DNA of 47,957 nt from CAZNDN01 sp964571815 (GTDB taxonomy: Bacteria > Fibrobacterota > Chitinivibrionia > Chitinivibrionales > WJKA01), in assembly GCA_964571815.1 (NCBI GenBank), contig CAZNDN010000018.1, positions 1 to 47,957 on the forward strand. Reading direction: 5' to 3'. A program made the position numbers and the translations under genes. Of this stretch, positions 18,303 to 25,878 are shown piece after piece. Numbering within the stretch: position 1 is the stretch's first letter; the number at the start of each line of letters is the position of its first letter. The notes below the pieces were generated by a model. The model was not told where the DNA came from, did no database searches, and saw only the letters and a list, made by a program, of their open reading frames with translations.

Positions 18303-18754
18303 TGGACGTACGCCTTGCCCATTCTTCCGAACCACGCGAGATATTCCCGGGGAGCCTCCGAAGAAGAGGAAGTGAGGGTTGCACGACAAGCGCCCGGGAT
18401 GCTCTTCGCCGGGACCGAAGGCAACTGGAATCGAGGGGCCGCGAGCGCTTGGAACCGTCTCCGACCAGGCTTGGCAGAGACAGTCCGGTACTCAGAGGTG
18501 CACGCCTGAAAGGGTGATTCACGTCAATCGTGTCCGGCAAGAACCTGTCCCGCGGGTGAGCCGGCAACCTCTCAAGCACTCAACGCCAATGGAATCTCCC
18601 CACGATTGGAACAGATACGGGGCGACAGGAATCGTGACGCGGGGGAAGACTTTTCATTATATTGAAGTCTTCAGCAACTGAAAGGGGACCGGCAGCAGGT
18701 ATAGCATGCGCCGCAGTGGAAAGCGCCCCCGTGGAGAAAGGAGTTCGGAGTCTT
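18303..18754. other. Gene-free stretch with one hairpin
   Basis: About 450 bases without a convincing gene; the short open frames on both strands have low-complexity products and no ribosome sites. The only structure seen is an 8-bp inverted repeat, GAAGACTT at 18645-18652 and AAGTCTTC at 18665-18672, with a 12-base AT-rich loop. It lies about 80-110 bases upstream of the next gene and could be an operator or a leader hairpin. Confidence 0.35.
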
Positions 18755-19330
18755 GTGAGAACCCGAAAACTGTCCGGAAAAAGCCCGAGCGAGCAGAAGG
18801 AAATACTCACGGAGCTATTTGAAAAGGGGCTGAACATGAGCGGGGCGGCGAAGGTAGTGGGCCTCACTCGACAGGCCATCGAGCAGAAAGTGAACAAGTA
18901 CGGTATCCCTTACAACAAGAAGGCCGCCCGGGAAGCCTTCTACGAGAAAAAGCGTCAGGAGCAAAGGGAACAGAACCGGGAGTTGTTCGAGAAGATAGTG
19001 GGTCTGCTCGATCAGGGCTACGATATCACGAAGGTCGGTAGAATCCTTTTCGGGAATACGCGTGTTCATCGAAGCAGAAAACGAATGCACTACTATGAAA
19101 AGGTTGCCAGGATACTGAGACTCTTCGACTACAAGCCGGAGATATTCGTCTCCGTTGATGGAGCCGGTCTGAGAGCGGAGAGACTGAAGCAGGGGCTTCT
19201 TCAGGCCGACCTGGGCTTTCAACCCCAGATATCCAACTTCGAACGCGGCGGTCGGGGGAGAAGGCGCACCATAGAGCGCATAGCCCGCAGGCTCAATGTC
19301 CCCGTCGATGAGCTGCTCATAGAAGATTGA
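18755..19330 (+). CDS. Putative DNA-binding protein with N- and C-terminal helix-turn-helix domains
   Basis: 191 aa from GTG 18755, preceded by AAAGGAG; in-frame starts at GTG 18731 and TTG 18662 are alternatives. Residues about 10-55 look like a homeodomain-type HTH (LTELFEKGLNMSGAAKVVGLTRQAIEQKVNKYGIP). A basic, highly charged helix follows, then a second similar HTH (about 85-125). The last 50 residues are a clear Cro/CI (XRE) HTH: LRAERLKQGLLQADLGFQPQISNFERGGR...IERIARRLNVPVDELL. The protein is probably a transcription regulator; target unknown. It ends 14 bases before the inverted-repeat boundary of the transposase element, so it may be an accessory gene in the same patch. Confidence 0.6.
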   Translation: MRTRKLSGKSPSEQKEILTELFEKGLNMSGAAKVVGLTRQAIEQKVNKYGIPYNKKAAREAFYEKKRQEQREQNRELFEKIVGLLDQGYDITKVGRILFGNTRVHRSRKRMHYYEKVARILRLFDYKPEIFVSVDGAGLRAERLKQGLLQADLGFQPQISNFERGGRGRRRTIERIARRLNVPVDELLIED

Positions 19331-19344
19331 GTAGGCGGGGAGGG

Positions 19345-20370
19345 AGGGACGGTGGTTTGTTAGTTGCTTAATGCCCGCGCCAGCACTTCACCTTCTGCCA
19401 GCATGTTTGAAACGGAACATGAAGCGGTTCCCAGGAATCGCGCTATGTGTTTCACGGGGATTTCGTACTCACGATATGCCAGGTAGGCAATGATCTTCCT
19501 GGCTCGAGACCTGTTGTTGTTCCTTCCTTTCCTCTTCAGTTCATTGGTGTCGACTTCCAGTTTGCCGCAGATTGTCCGCGCAAGGCTTTCCAGGTCAATG
19601 TTCTGCTGAGCAGCTCGTGCCAATCGAAGTTTGCGACTCTTCCCATCATTGATTGCTTTCAAAATAAAATCTCTGTTGCCGATAACCCAGCAGCCGGTTT
19701 GATGCATATCCTCGATCTCCGAGTTCGCCCGTCGCACGCGTTCAATTGTATCAGTTGTTTCATCGAGGCCGTCAGCGATGAACTGTTCGTATCCTTTTCG
19801 TGAAGTGCTCAGGCTGTTGCCGAACCGATTCAGTACATCCTTCGTGTTCTGTGCCTCCCAGGTTCGAGTCCCCATCAACACCGAATGCCCGCTCCATTGG
19901 TAGTGCGCCAGGGCTCGAAGTGTGGTGCATATCTTGCCACGAATTGGATTCAGATGAACATAGCGTATCATTTCCTGAACGTAGTTCTGATCATCGGTCA
20001 CTAGTGATTTATATCTGTCCTGAAACAAGTATCCGCGTTTCTCCTGCAGCTTGCGGAAGTATTGGGCATAGGGACCATTGATTGAGCGCATGAAAGCCCC
20101 AAGAGGGTAATCGCCGATTCTCAACACCAAGTGATAATGGTTCGGCATGAAGCACCACGCGTATAAGAGATACCCTGACGTATGGATACCCTTTTCGATA
20201 AGCCCGAACAGTTTTTTTCTATCGGTGTCGCCGCGGAATACAGGGCTTCCTTCAATACCTCTCACCATGACATGATGGACAGCGCCCGGAACCGTAATTC
20301 GTGCTTTGCGCGGCATGCTGAGAAGATACATTCGCGCCGACTCTTAAGCAATTAACAAACCACCGTCCCT
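19345..20370. mobile_element. REP-associated tyrosine transposase element bounded by 27-bp inverted repeats
   Basis: Bases 19345-19371 and 20344-20370 are inverted copies of each other with one mismatch in 27; both begin AGGGACGGTGGTTTGTTA from the outside. They enclose exactly one gene, the Y1-type transposase. The left repeat overlaps the last codons of the transposase and the right repeat ends 16 bases before the -35 box of lexA. No flanking target duplication is evident, as expected for a Y1 (HUH) enzyme. Whether this is a self-mobile unit or a transposase with flanking REP-type sequences cannot be told from one copy. Confidence 0.7.
19360..20331 (-). CDS. REP-associated tyrosine transposase (RAYT, Y1/HUH family)
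   Basis: 323 aa (318 if the second Met, MPRKAR at 20316, is the start, which is the usual opening of this family). The N-terminal domain has the metal-binding HUH motif (PNHYHLVLR, about residues 63-71) and the catalytic Tyr helix ending in IRYVHLNP (about 123-130), as in IS200-like/RAYT single-strand nucleases. The C-terminal 70 residues (LESLARTICGKLEVDTNELKRKG...IPVKHIARFLGTASCSVSNML) form a DnaA-domain-IV-like helix-turn-helix found in the longer members of the family. Acts on single-stranded DNA at REP-type hairpins. The gene appears intact. Confidence 0.88.
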   Translation of the reverse strand: MYLLSMPRKARITVPGAVHHVMVRGIEGSPVFRGDTDRKKLFGLIEKGIHTSGYLLYAWCFMPNHYHLVLRIGDYPLGAFMRSINGPYAQYFRKLQEKRGYLFQDRYKSLVTDDQNYVQEMIRYVHLNPIRGKICTTLRALAHYQWSGHSVLMGTRTWEAQNTKDVLNRFGNSLSTSRKGYEQFIADGLDETTDTIERVRRANSEIEDMHQTGCWVIGNRDFILKAINDGKSRKLRLARAAQQNIDLESLARTICGKLEVDTNELKRKGRNNNRSRARKIIAYLAYREYEIPVKHIARFLGTASCSVSNMLAEGEVLARALSN

Positions 20371-20386
20371 AGATATAGATACTCTC

Positions 20387-20423
20387 TTGACAGTTTTTTG
20401 CTTTTGGTGTATATTTATATACC
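20387..20423 (+). promoter_or_regulatory. lexA promoter with overlapping palindromic operator
   Basis: TTGACA (20387-20392) is followed after 17 bases by TATATT (20410-20415). The near-perfect palindrome GGTGTATATTTATATACC at 20406-20423 covers the -10 box and abuts the ATG of lexA. It is the natural candidate for the LexA autoregulatory site. Transcription would begin at about the start codon and there is no Shine-Dalgarno, so the mRNA is probably leaderless. Confidence 0.7.
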
Positions 20424-21056
20424 ATGAACAAACACTCGCGCACACTCACCCCCAAACAGGAAAAGGTGCTCTCTTTTATCGAGCAGTACCGCCGGGAGCA
20501 GGGCATGTCGCCGAGCTATCAGGACATTCAGGCACATTTCGGGTTTGCTTCTCCGCATGCGGCAACCAAGCATGTGCGGGCGTTGATTGCCAAAGGGTAT
20601 GTGGCGGTGCGGTGGGGCGGACGTCGTAATGCGGTGCGCAGTATGCGTTCGCGGCGGCCTGATGCGGGTGAAGTTCCGCTGGTGGGTCGAATCGCCGCCG
20701 GGGAGCCTGTTGAAGCGCTGGAGCTGGAGGAAGCGCGGTACGACCTGTCGAGTCTGGGGATCGACAATGCCGGCAGGGACTATTTCGCGCTCACGGTCAG
20801 GGGCGAGAGCATGATCGATGCGCACGTGCTCGACGGGGACATGGTGGTGGTGAAAAGGCAGCGGGAAGTGGCGCCCCACGATATCGCGGCCGTGTACTGG
20901 AACGGCGAGGCAACGCTGAAATATGTCAAACGGTCCGGCGACTCGATCCGCCTGATCCCGGCCAACGATACCATGGAGCCGATCAGTGTCAGGCCCGAGC
21001 ATACCGAGTCGTTTCGGATCCTGGGCAAGGTGGTGCGGGTGATACGTCGCGTATGA
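20424..21056 (+). CDS. lexA: LexA-type SOS repressor
   Basis: 210 aa. The N-terminal winged helix (about 8-70: LTPKQEKVLSFIEQYRREQGMSPSYQDIQAHFGFASPHAATKHVR) is followed by an S24-type self-cleaving domain. The Ala92-Gly93 cleavage bond lies in GRIAAGEPVEA, the catalytic Ser129 in GESMID and Lys166 in GEATLKYV; all essential residues are present. RecA filaments formed at damage would trigger self-cleavage and derepress target genes. The operator-like palindrome directly upstream suggests autoregulation. It heads, after a 257-base gap, the mutagenesis operon dnaE2/imuB. Another LexA may exist elsewhere in the genome and this one could be cassette-specific. Confidence 0.93.
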   Translation: MNKHSRTLTPKQEKVLSFIEQYRREQGMSPSYQDIQAHFGFASPHAATKHVRALIAKGYVAVRWGGRRNAVRSMRSRRPDAGEVPLVGRIAAGEPVEALELEEARYDLSSLGIDNAGRDYFALTVRGESMIDAHVLDGDMVVVKRQREVAPHDIAAVYWNGEATLKYVKRSGDSIRLIPANDTMEPISVRPEHTESFRILGKVVRVIRRV

Positions 21057-21106
21057 GTCCGCCCGCCGCCGAGTTCCGGGAGGTGTTCGTGAGAGGGTTA
21101 CCTTCG

Positions 21107-21120
21107 CCGGGTATACCCGG
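21107..21120. repeat. Perfect 14-bp palindrome after lexA
   Basis: CCGGGTATACCCGG is its own reverse complement and lies 51 bases after the lexA stop. There is no following T run, so it is not a typical intrinsic terminator. Function unknown. Confidence 0.3.
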
Positions 21121-21188
21121 TAAGCCTGTCGGAGCATGCACATCGAGGCAGTATGTGGAAAAAAAGTGTCACGAGCAGCCCGAGATGC

Positions 21189-21252
21189 ACCCTTCGACAA
21201 GCTCGGGATGAGCGGGGCCACGAAAGGGGTATCTTGAGTACAGTCGAAGGGT
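21189..21252. repeat. REP-like imperfect palindrome
   Basis: ACCCTTCGAC (21189-21198) and GTCGAAGGGT (21243-21252) are exact inverted copies enclosing CTCGGGATGAGCGG. This resembles the ACCCTTCGACAAGCTCAGGATGAGCGG-type dispersed repeat common in intergenic DNA of many bacteria. It lies between lexA and dnaE2 and could act as a transcription attenuator or be a mobile repeat. Confidence 0.5.
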
Positions 21253-21313
21253 AGGGGGACTACCTTACGTACCCGAGCGGTTACAAAAACTCATTGTACG
21301 GATATACGTCGTC

Positions 21314-24300
21314 ATGTCTTACGTCTCTCTTCATACGCACTCCGTGTTCTCGTTTCATGCGGGGGTGTGCACGATCCGGGATCTGGTGACGCGCGCCCGG
21401 TCGCTGGGCATGCACGCGCTTGCCCTGACCGATACCGACCGCATGAGCGGGCTGATCCTTTTCTATATCGAGTGTCTTCGGCAGGGGATCAAACCGATCC
21501 CGGGGGTGGAGCTGACCCGCCGCGGCGACCCTTCATCGAACATTGTGCTTCTTGCCCGCAACGCGCGGGGCTACGGTGATGTGTGCGAGATTATCACGCG
21601 GCGACACCTCGACTCCCCGCCGTACTCCCTGCCCGCGCTGTGTGCCGACCCGCGGCCCGACCTGCTGTTTCTTACCAACACTCCCTCGCTGCTTCGCCTG
21701 CTCGCGGCCGGGCCCAACCGGGAGCGTACGTACGCGGAGTTGATCAACACCTCGGCATACACGCGGGAGCGCAGCAGAGAAGTCGCCCGTCTGGCTTCTT
21801 CACTGGGGATACCGCCGGTAGTATCCAACGATGTCTACTTCCTCGACGAGAGCGATTGGCACACTCACCGTATTCTTCGTGCAATCGGTCTCAACTCCAC
21901 GCTTTCGCGGCTTGCCCCGCGTGAGTATGCGTCCCCCCACGCCCGCCTTCGTCCCGCCCGCGACATGTACCGGCTGTTCCCCGATCACGCCGAAGCGGTT
22001 GCCCGCACCGAGGAGATCGCGCGCCGGTGTGAGGTTACGCTGGAGTTGGGCCGATGGATTCTTCCGCACATCGATGTCCCCCGCGGGTACACCCCGGAGG
22101 GGTACCTGCACAAGCAGGCATGGGAAGGCCTTGAGCGCAACTACCGCGGGAGCCCGTCGTACCGCCGAGCCGCGGAACTCCAGCGCATGGAGCTTGAGGT
22201 GATCGGGCGACTGGGGTATGCATCGTACTTCCTGATCGTCAAGGATATCCGCGACTGGGCCGCACGGCGGTTTGCCGCACCCTGCCGCACGTCGTCACTG
22301 TGTACGATTCTCCGGGGAAGTGCCGCCAACGCCATCACCTTCTACAATCTGGGCGTAAGCGAGCTTGACCCGATCCGGCACAACCTGTATTTCCATCGGT
22401 TTCTCAACGAAGACCGGGCGTCGCCGCCCGACGCCGATCTCGATTTCGGCTGGGATGAGCGTGATGAGGCGCTGGAGTACATGGCGGCAAAATGGGGCCG
22501 GGACCGTGTGGCGATCACGTGTACCACCAATCACTTCCGCCGTCGCGCGGCACTACGGGAGACCGCCAAAGTATACGGCTACAGTGACGAGCAGGTTTCG
22601 GAGCTGCTTGCCGGACGCGTTTCCTCCCGGGAGCGTATCGAGGACACGGAGATTGCGGCGATCGTGCGGGATGCGGAGAAGCTCAGGGGCAAACCCCGTT
22701 TCCCGGGACAGCATCCGGGCGGCCTCCTGATCACCAACGATCCCCTGCGACGTCATGTGGCCTGTCAATATACGGGCGGAGCGCAACAGCGTGTCATCAC
22801 CCAGGTCGACATGCACAACGGGACCGAGGAGCTGGGGCTTATCAAATTCGACATCCTGGGCAACGGTTCGTTGTCGGTGGTGCGCGACACGCTCGGGCAG
22901 ATCCACCGGCAGCACCTGCCCGATCCGGGTGTGGACGACAGGGAGAAATGCTGCCGTGACCCGCGGGTGCGGGAGATTATTCGCAACGGGCGCACGCGGG
23001 GCATCTTCTATATCGAGAGTCCCGCGCAGATGCGGCTGAACAAGAAGGCGCAGGCATGCGATTTCGACGAGATCACGGTTACCTCCAGTCTGATTCGCCC
23101 CGCCGGTACGGCCTGGTGCAGCCGGTATGTGGAGCGACACCGCAAGATGAAGCTGGGAGTAAAGGACTGGGAGTTTCTTCATCCCAGTCTCGAGCCCATT
23201 CTGGGGGAGACGCACGATGTGTGTGCGTTTCAGGAGGATGTCACCAAAATCTGCCGGCAGGTGGCCGGTCTCAGCTACAAGGAAGCCGATCGGATTCGCA
23301 AGCAGATGAATTGTTCGCGGGAGGGGGCAGTCCAGCACAAGGAGTGGGAGCGTACGGCACGGAACTTTATCGAGGGGTGCGGGAAGCACACGGGGTTGAC
23401 CCGGAAACAGGCTGTCGAGCTGTGGGAGCGGGTCGCTTCGTTTTCGGGGTTCAGTTTCTGCAAGTCCCACAGTGCCGGGTATGCCGCACTGTCGTTTCGG
23501 TGCACCTATCTCAAGGCGTACTATCCGGCGCAGTTTCTGGCCGCCGTAATCAGCAACAATCACGGTTTTTACACCAGGGAAGTGTATCTGGAGGAAGCGA
23601 GGCGGTGGGGCATACGTATCCTTCCGCTGCATGTCAACCATTCGGCTGTTGCCTACGAGGGGAAGCATGCGTGGATTCGACCGGGGCTGATGCATATCCG
23701 CGGGCTGCGACGGGAGAGCATGGAGGGAATCGTGACGGAACGCCGGCGCCGCGGTCCATACGCCAACCTGGTCGATTTCCTGCGTCGCACGGATACCCAT
23801 CGCAAGGAAATCGAGCACCTGGTGCTGGTGGGGGCGTTCGACGGGTTCGGGATGACACGGCCGGAGCTGTTGTATCTGCTCGATGGTGTCTACGATGAGC
23901 TTCGGCCGAAGCAGCCGTCGTTGTTCGGAAACGAAGGGGTCTATCGCACGTTCGATCTTCATCCGGGCCTCACCGATTACTCCCTGACGCAGCGGTGTAT
24001 TCATGAGCTTGAACTGCTGGGATTCATGCTCTCGGGCAATATACTCGACATTCTCGACCTCCACCCCTGCGCCCGCGATGCCGTACCGGCGGCGGATATC
24101 AAACATTTCGAGGGCAGGCGGGTCAAGCTGTTCGGCCGGCCGATCACCCGGCGGGTGCATCATACGGCGGACGGCGGGAGGGCGATGATGTTTCTGACGC
24201 TGGAGGACAGGAGTGAGTGTGCCGATGTTATCCTGTGGCCGGACATATACGAGCGATATCCGGACCTTCTGGGAGAACCCGGCCCGTTCGAAATAGAGGG

Positions 24301-24460
24301 GAAGGTGACCGGGGAGTGGGACACGTACTCGGTGGAAGCCCGGAGCATTCGCAGTGTACGATGGTCGCCGGCACAGGTGGATTTTCAGGCGGCATCGAAA
24401 CGCCTGGAACAGTCGTTTGTCAACTACCGGCGCTACGAGGATATCCGGCAAGCGGCATGA
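21314..24460 (+). CDS. dnaE2: Error-prone DNA polymerase III alpha subunit (DnaE2/ImuC type)
   Basis: 1048 aa, the size of DnaE2 rather than the longer replicative DnaE. An N-terminal PHP domain (SLHTHSVFSFHAGVCTI, about 4-20) with some replaced metal residues is followed by the C-family polymerase palm. The catalytic Asp pair lies in PDADLDFGWDE (about 372-382) and the third Asp in LIKFDILGNGSL (about 509-520). Helix-hairpin-helix and OB segments follow (MLSGNILDILDLHP; RRVKLFGRPITRR). It should carry out translesion synthesis in the ImuB mutasome at the beta clamp. No Shine-Dalgarno precedes ATG 21314; a weak TTACAA (21281-21286)/TATACG (21303-21308) pair may be its promoter. Its stop overlaps the next ATG in ATGA. 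Confidence 0.92.
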   Translation: MSYVSLHTHSVFSFHAGVCTIRDLVTRARSLGMHALALTDTDRMSGLILFYIECLRQGIKPIPGVELTRRGDPSSNIVLLARNARGYGDVCEIITRRHLDSPPYSLPALCADPRPDLLFLTNTPSLLRLLAAGPNRERTYAELINTSAYTRERSREVARLASSLGIPPVVSNDVYFLDESDWHTHRILRAIGLNSTLSRLAPREYASPHARLRPARDMYRLFPDHAEAVARTEEIARRCEVTLELGRWILPHIDVPRGYTPEGYLHKQAWEGLERNYRGSPSYRRAAELQRMELEVIGRLGYASYFLIVKDIRDWAARRFAAPCRTSSLCTILRGSAANAITFYNLGVSELDPIRHNLYFHRFLNEDRASPPDADLDFGWDERDEALEYMAAKWGRDRVAITCTTNHFRRRAALRETAKVYGYSDEQVSELLAGRVSSRERIEDTEIAAIVRDAEKLRGKPRFPGQHPGGLLITNDPLRRHVACQYTGGAQQRVITQVDMHNGTEELGLIKFDILGNGSLSVVRDTLGQIHRQHLPDPGVDDREKCCRDPRVREIIRNGRTRGIFYIESPAQMRLNKKAQACDFDEITVTSSLIRPAGTAWCSRYVERHRKMKLGVKDWEFLHPSLEPILGETHDVCAFQEDVTKICRQVAGLSYKEADRIRKQMNCSREGAVQHKEWERTARNFIEGCGKHTGLTRKQAVELWERVASFSGFSFCKSHSAGYAALSFRCTYLKAYYPAQFLAAVISNNHGFYTREVYLEEARRWGIRILPLHVNHSAVAYEGKHAWIRPGLMHIRGLRRESMEGIVTERRRRGPYANLVDFLRRTDTHRKEIEHLVLVGAFDGFGMTRPELLYLLDGVYDELRPKQPSLFGNEGVYRTFDLHPGLTDYSLTQRCIHELELLGFMLSGNILDILDLHPCARDAVPAADIKHFEGRRVKLFGRPITRRVHHTADGGRAMMFLTLEDRSECADVILWPDIYERYPDLLGEPGPFEIEGKVTGEWDTYSVEARSIRSVRWSPAQVDFQAASKRLEQSFVNYRRYEDIRQAA

Positions 24461-24621
24461 ACGAAACGACGGTATTGTTGGAGGAATGTTTTCGGGTTCG
24501 GTTTTCAAAGGAGACGTACCTGCTCAGGTACTCAGGGACGTCCCCGCGCCCATGCACGAATGCTCGCGGCGAAAACGTGCCGGGTCCGCCCATGAACAGC
24601 GAAACGGGATACTACGCATGA
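24457..24621 (+). CDS. Small hypothetical protein translationally coupled between dnaE2 and imuB
   Basis: 54 aa beginning MNETTVLLEECFRVRF and ending NSETGYYA. Its ATG overlaps the dnaE2 stop (ATGA, 24457-24460) and its TGA overlaps the imuB ATG (ATGA, 24618-24621). Two exact 4-base overlaps at both ends are the strongest sign that it is translated as part of the operon. I recognise no domain; the N-terminal third could be amphipathic and the rest is Pro/Gly/Ser/Asn-rich and probably disordered. It sits where a gene for a bridging factor could be expected in a mutasome operon without imuA, but a role there is only a hypothesis. The alternative is that it is a chance frame that merely couples the translation of imuB. 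Confidence 0.5.
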   Translation: MNETTVLLEECFRVRFSKETYLLRYSGTSPRPCTNARGENVPGPPMNSETGYYA

Positions 24622-25781
24622 ATCAGTCTCTCTTTGTGTGTCTTCGTTTTCCCGATTTTCCGGCCCGGGTTATTGCCGCGCGCATGTCCTGCCATGCCGG
24701 TCGCGGGTTTATCGTGGTGCAGCAGAACGCGCTCAGCCGCCGGAGCGTAGTGTGCGCCTGCTCCCCCGCGGCCGTACGCAGGGGTGTCCATGCGGGCATG
24801 CCGGTAGCCGAGGTCATGAAACGGCACCGCGACCTTGCAATCTTCCCCCGTCACCGGGAGTGGGAGCGATGCGTGCGGGATGAATTGTCGTGTGTTGCCG
24901 GGGAATATACGCCGGTCTACCGGATCGATGAGCAGGGAAGGTGCCTGCTCGATCTCACCGGCACACCCGCGCAGCGCGACATGCCCCGCGAGCTGATTGC
25001 TTCGCGGCTGCGGGATGAAATTGCGTACAAAGTGGGCCTGGAGGACAGCGCCATCGGGATCGGGCACACCCGGCTGATTGCGGAAATGATGGCGCGGCAG
25101 GCCAGGCCGAATATGATCCGGGTATGTGACGCGGGGCGCGAGCATGTCATGTTGTCGTCGCTGGACCCGCGGCTTCTGCCGGGGCTCTCCGGGGGGTGCC
25201 GTGAGCGGATCGGGAAATACGGTCTGCTCACCGTGGGACAGATCCAGCGGCTGGGCAAGGAGGCCCTGATACGGCGGTTCGGCACCGAAGGAGAGAAGCT
25301 CTACGGTCTGATCAACGGGATCGATGCAGGCGGTCGGCCGAAGCCGGCGCCCGTCATACACGCTCGTATGGTGCTGGAGCGCGACAGCAACGACCGCGAC
25401 GTGCTCCTCCGGCGCCTGCGTTACACCGCCGACAAACTCTGCGATCAACTGAAACGCAACCGGCTTCGTGCGAAAAAACTCACGGTTATCCTCACCTACA
25501 CCGACCGCAAGACGGTCCGCAAGACCGTGGCGCTTCCCCTTGAGACGGACGATTTCCCGACAATCGCGCACCGGACATGGACCACGTTCGAAAGCCTCTA
25601 CCGGAGGCGCGTGGCGTTGAAATCCATCGAGCTGTCGATACCCCGCCCGGCCCGGGATTCGGGTACGCAGGACTTGTTCGAAACGGGCTGGGAGAGAAAG
25701 CAGCGCGCGCTGGGGCGGAGTATCGCTACCGTACGCAAAAAGCTCTCTTTTGACATGGTGGTAAGCGGGAGTAATGCGTGA
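24618..25781 (+). CDS. imuB: ImuB-like Y-family polymerase homologue, catalytically inactive
   Basis: 387 aa from ATG 24618 (ATGA overlap with the small ORF). It aligns with Y-family polymerases along its whole length: palm (1-110), IGIGHTRLIAEMMARQARPN, a helix-hairpin-helix (LPGLSGGCRERIGKYGLLTVGQI), then a little-finger domain (about 250-350). In the first catalytic motif (DinB HIDMDxFFA) this protein has VCLRFPDFPA, so the first metal-binding Asp is missing; the second motif (YRIDEQGRCLLDLTG) is altered by an insertion. This is the state of ImuB, a non-catalytic platform of the DnaE2 mutasome. GTQDLFE near 345-352 fits a beta-clamp binding motif. An upstream in-frame extension to 24354 overlaps dnaE2 and is not supported. 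Confidence 0.82.
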   Translation: MNQSLFVCLRFPDFPARVIAARMSCHAGRGFIVVQQNALSRRSVVCACSPAAVRRGVHAGMPVAEVMKRHRDLAIFPRHREWERCVRDELSCVAGEYTPVYRIDEQGRCLLDLTGTPAQRDMPRELIASRLRDEIAYKVGLEDSAIGIGHTRLIAEMMARQARPNMIRVCDAGREHVMLSSLDPRLLPGLSGGCRERIGKYGLLTVGQIQRLGKEALIRRFGTEGEKLYGLINGIDAGGRPKPAPVIHARMVLERDSNDRDVLLRRLRYTADKLCDQLKRNRLRAKKLTVILTYTDRKTVRKTVALPLETDDFPTIAHRTWTTFESLYRRRVALKSIELSIPRPARDSGTQDLFETGWERKQRALGRSIATVRKKLSFDMVVSGSNA

Positions 25782-25878
25782 TGAGCGGCCGTCCGGTCCG
25801 CGATATGCGGGGCTGCCGACCCCCGCGGTATTTTCTTTGTCAAGGGTTGCCGGAGGAATGCTCTTTTGGAAGGCGACA

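Noticed and set aside
18295..18681. Short frames on both strands between antitoxin and HTH gene
   Set aside because: No ribosome sites, biased composition, no recognisable domain.
22553..24508. Long minus-strand open frame (about 650 codons)
   Set aside because: It is the antisense of dnaE2, whose motifs are unambiguous. The product is Pro/Arg/Leu-rich with no domain.
24354..24617. Upstream in-frame extension of imuB
   Set aside because: It would overlap dnaE2 by 107 bases, and the ATGA-coupled start at 24618 gives the normal N terminus.
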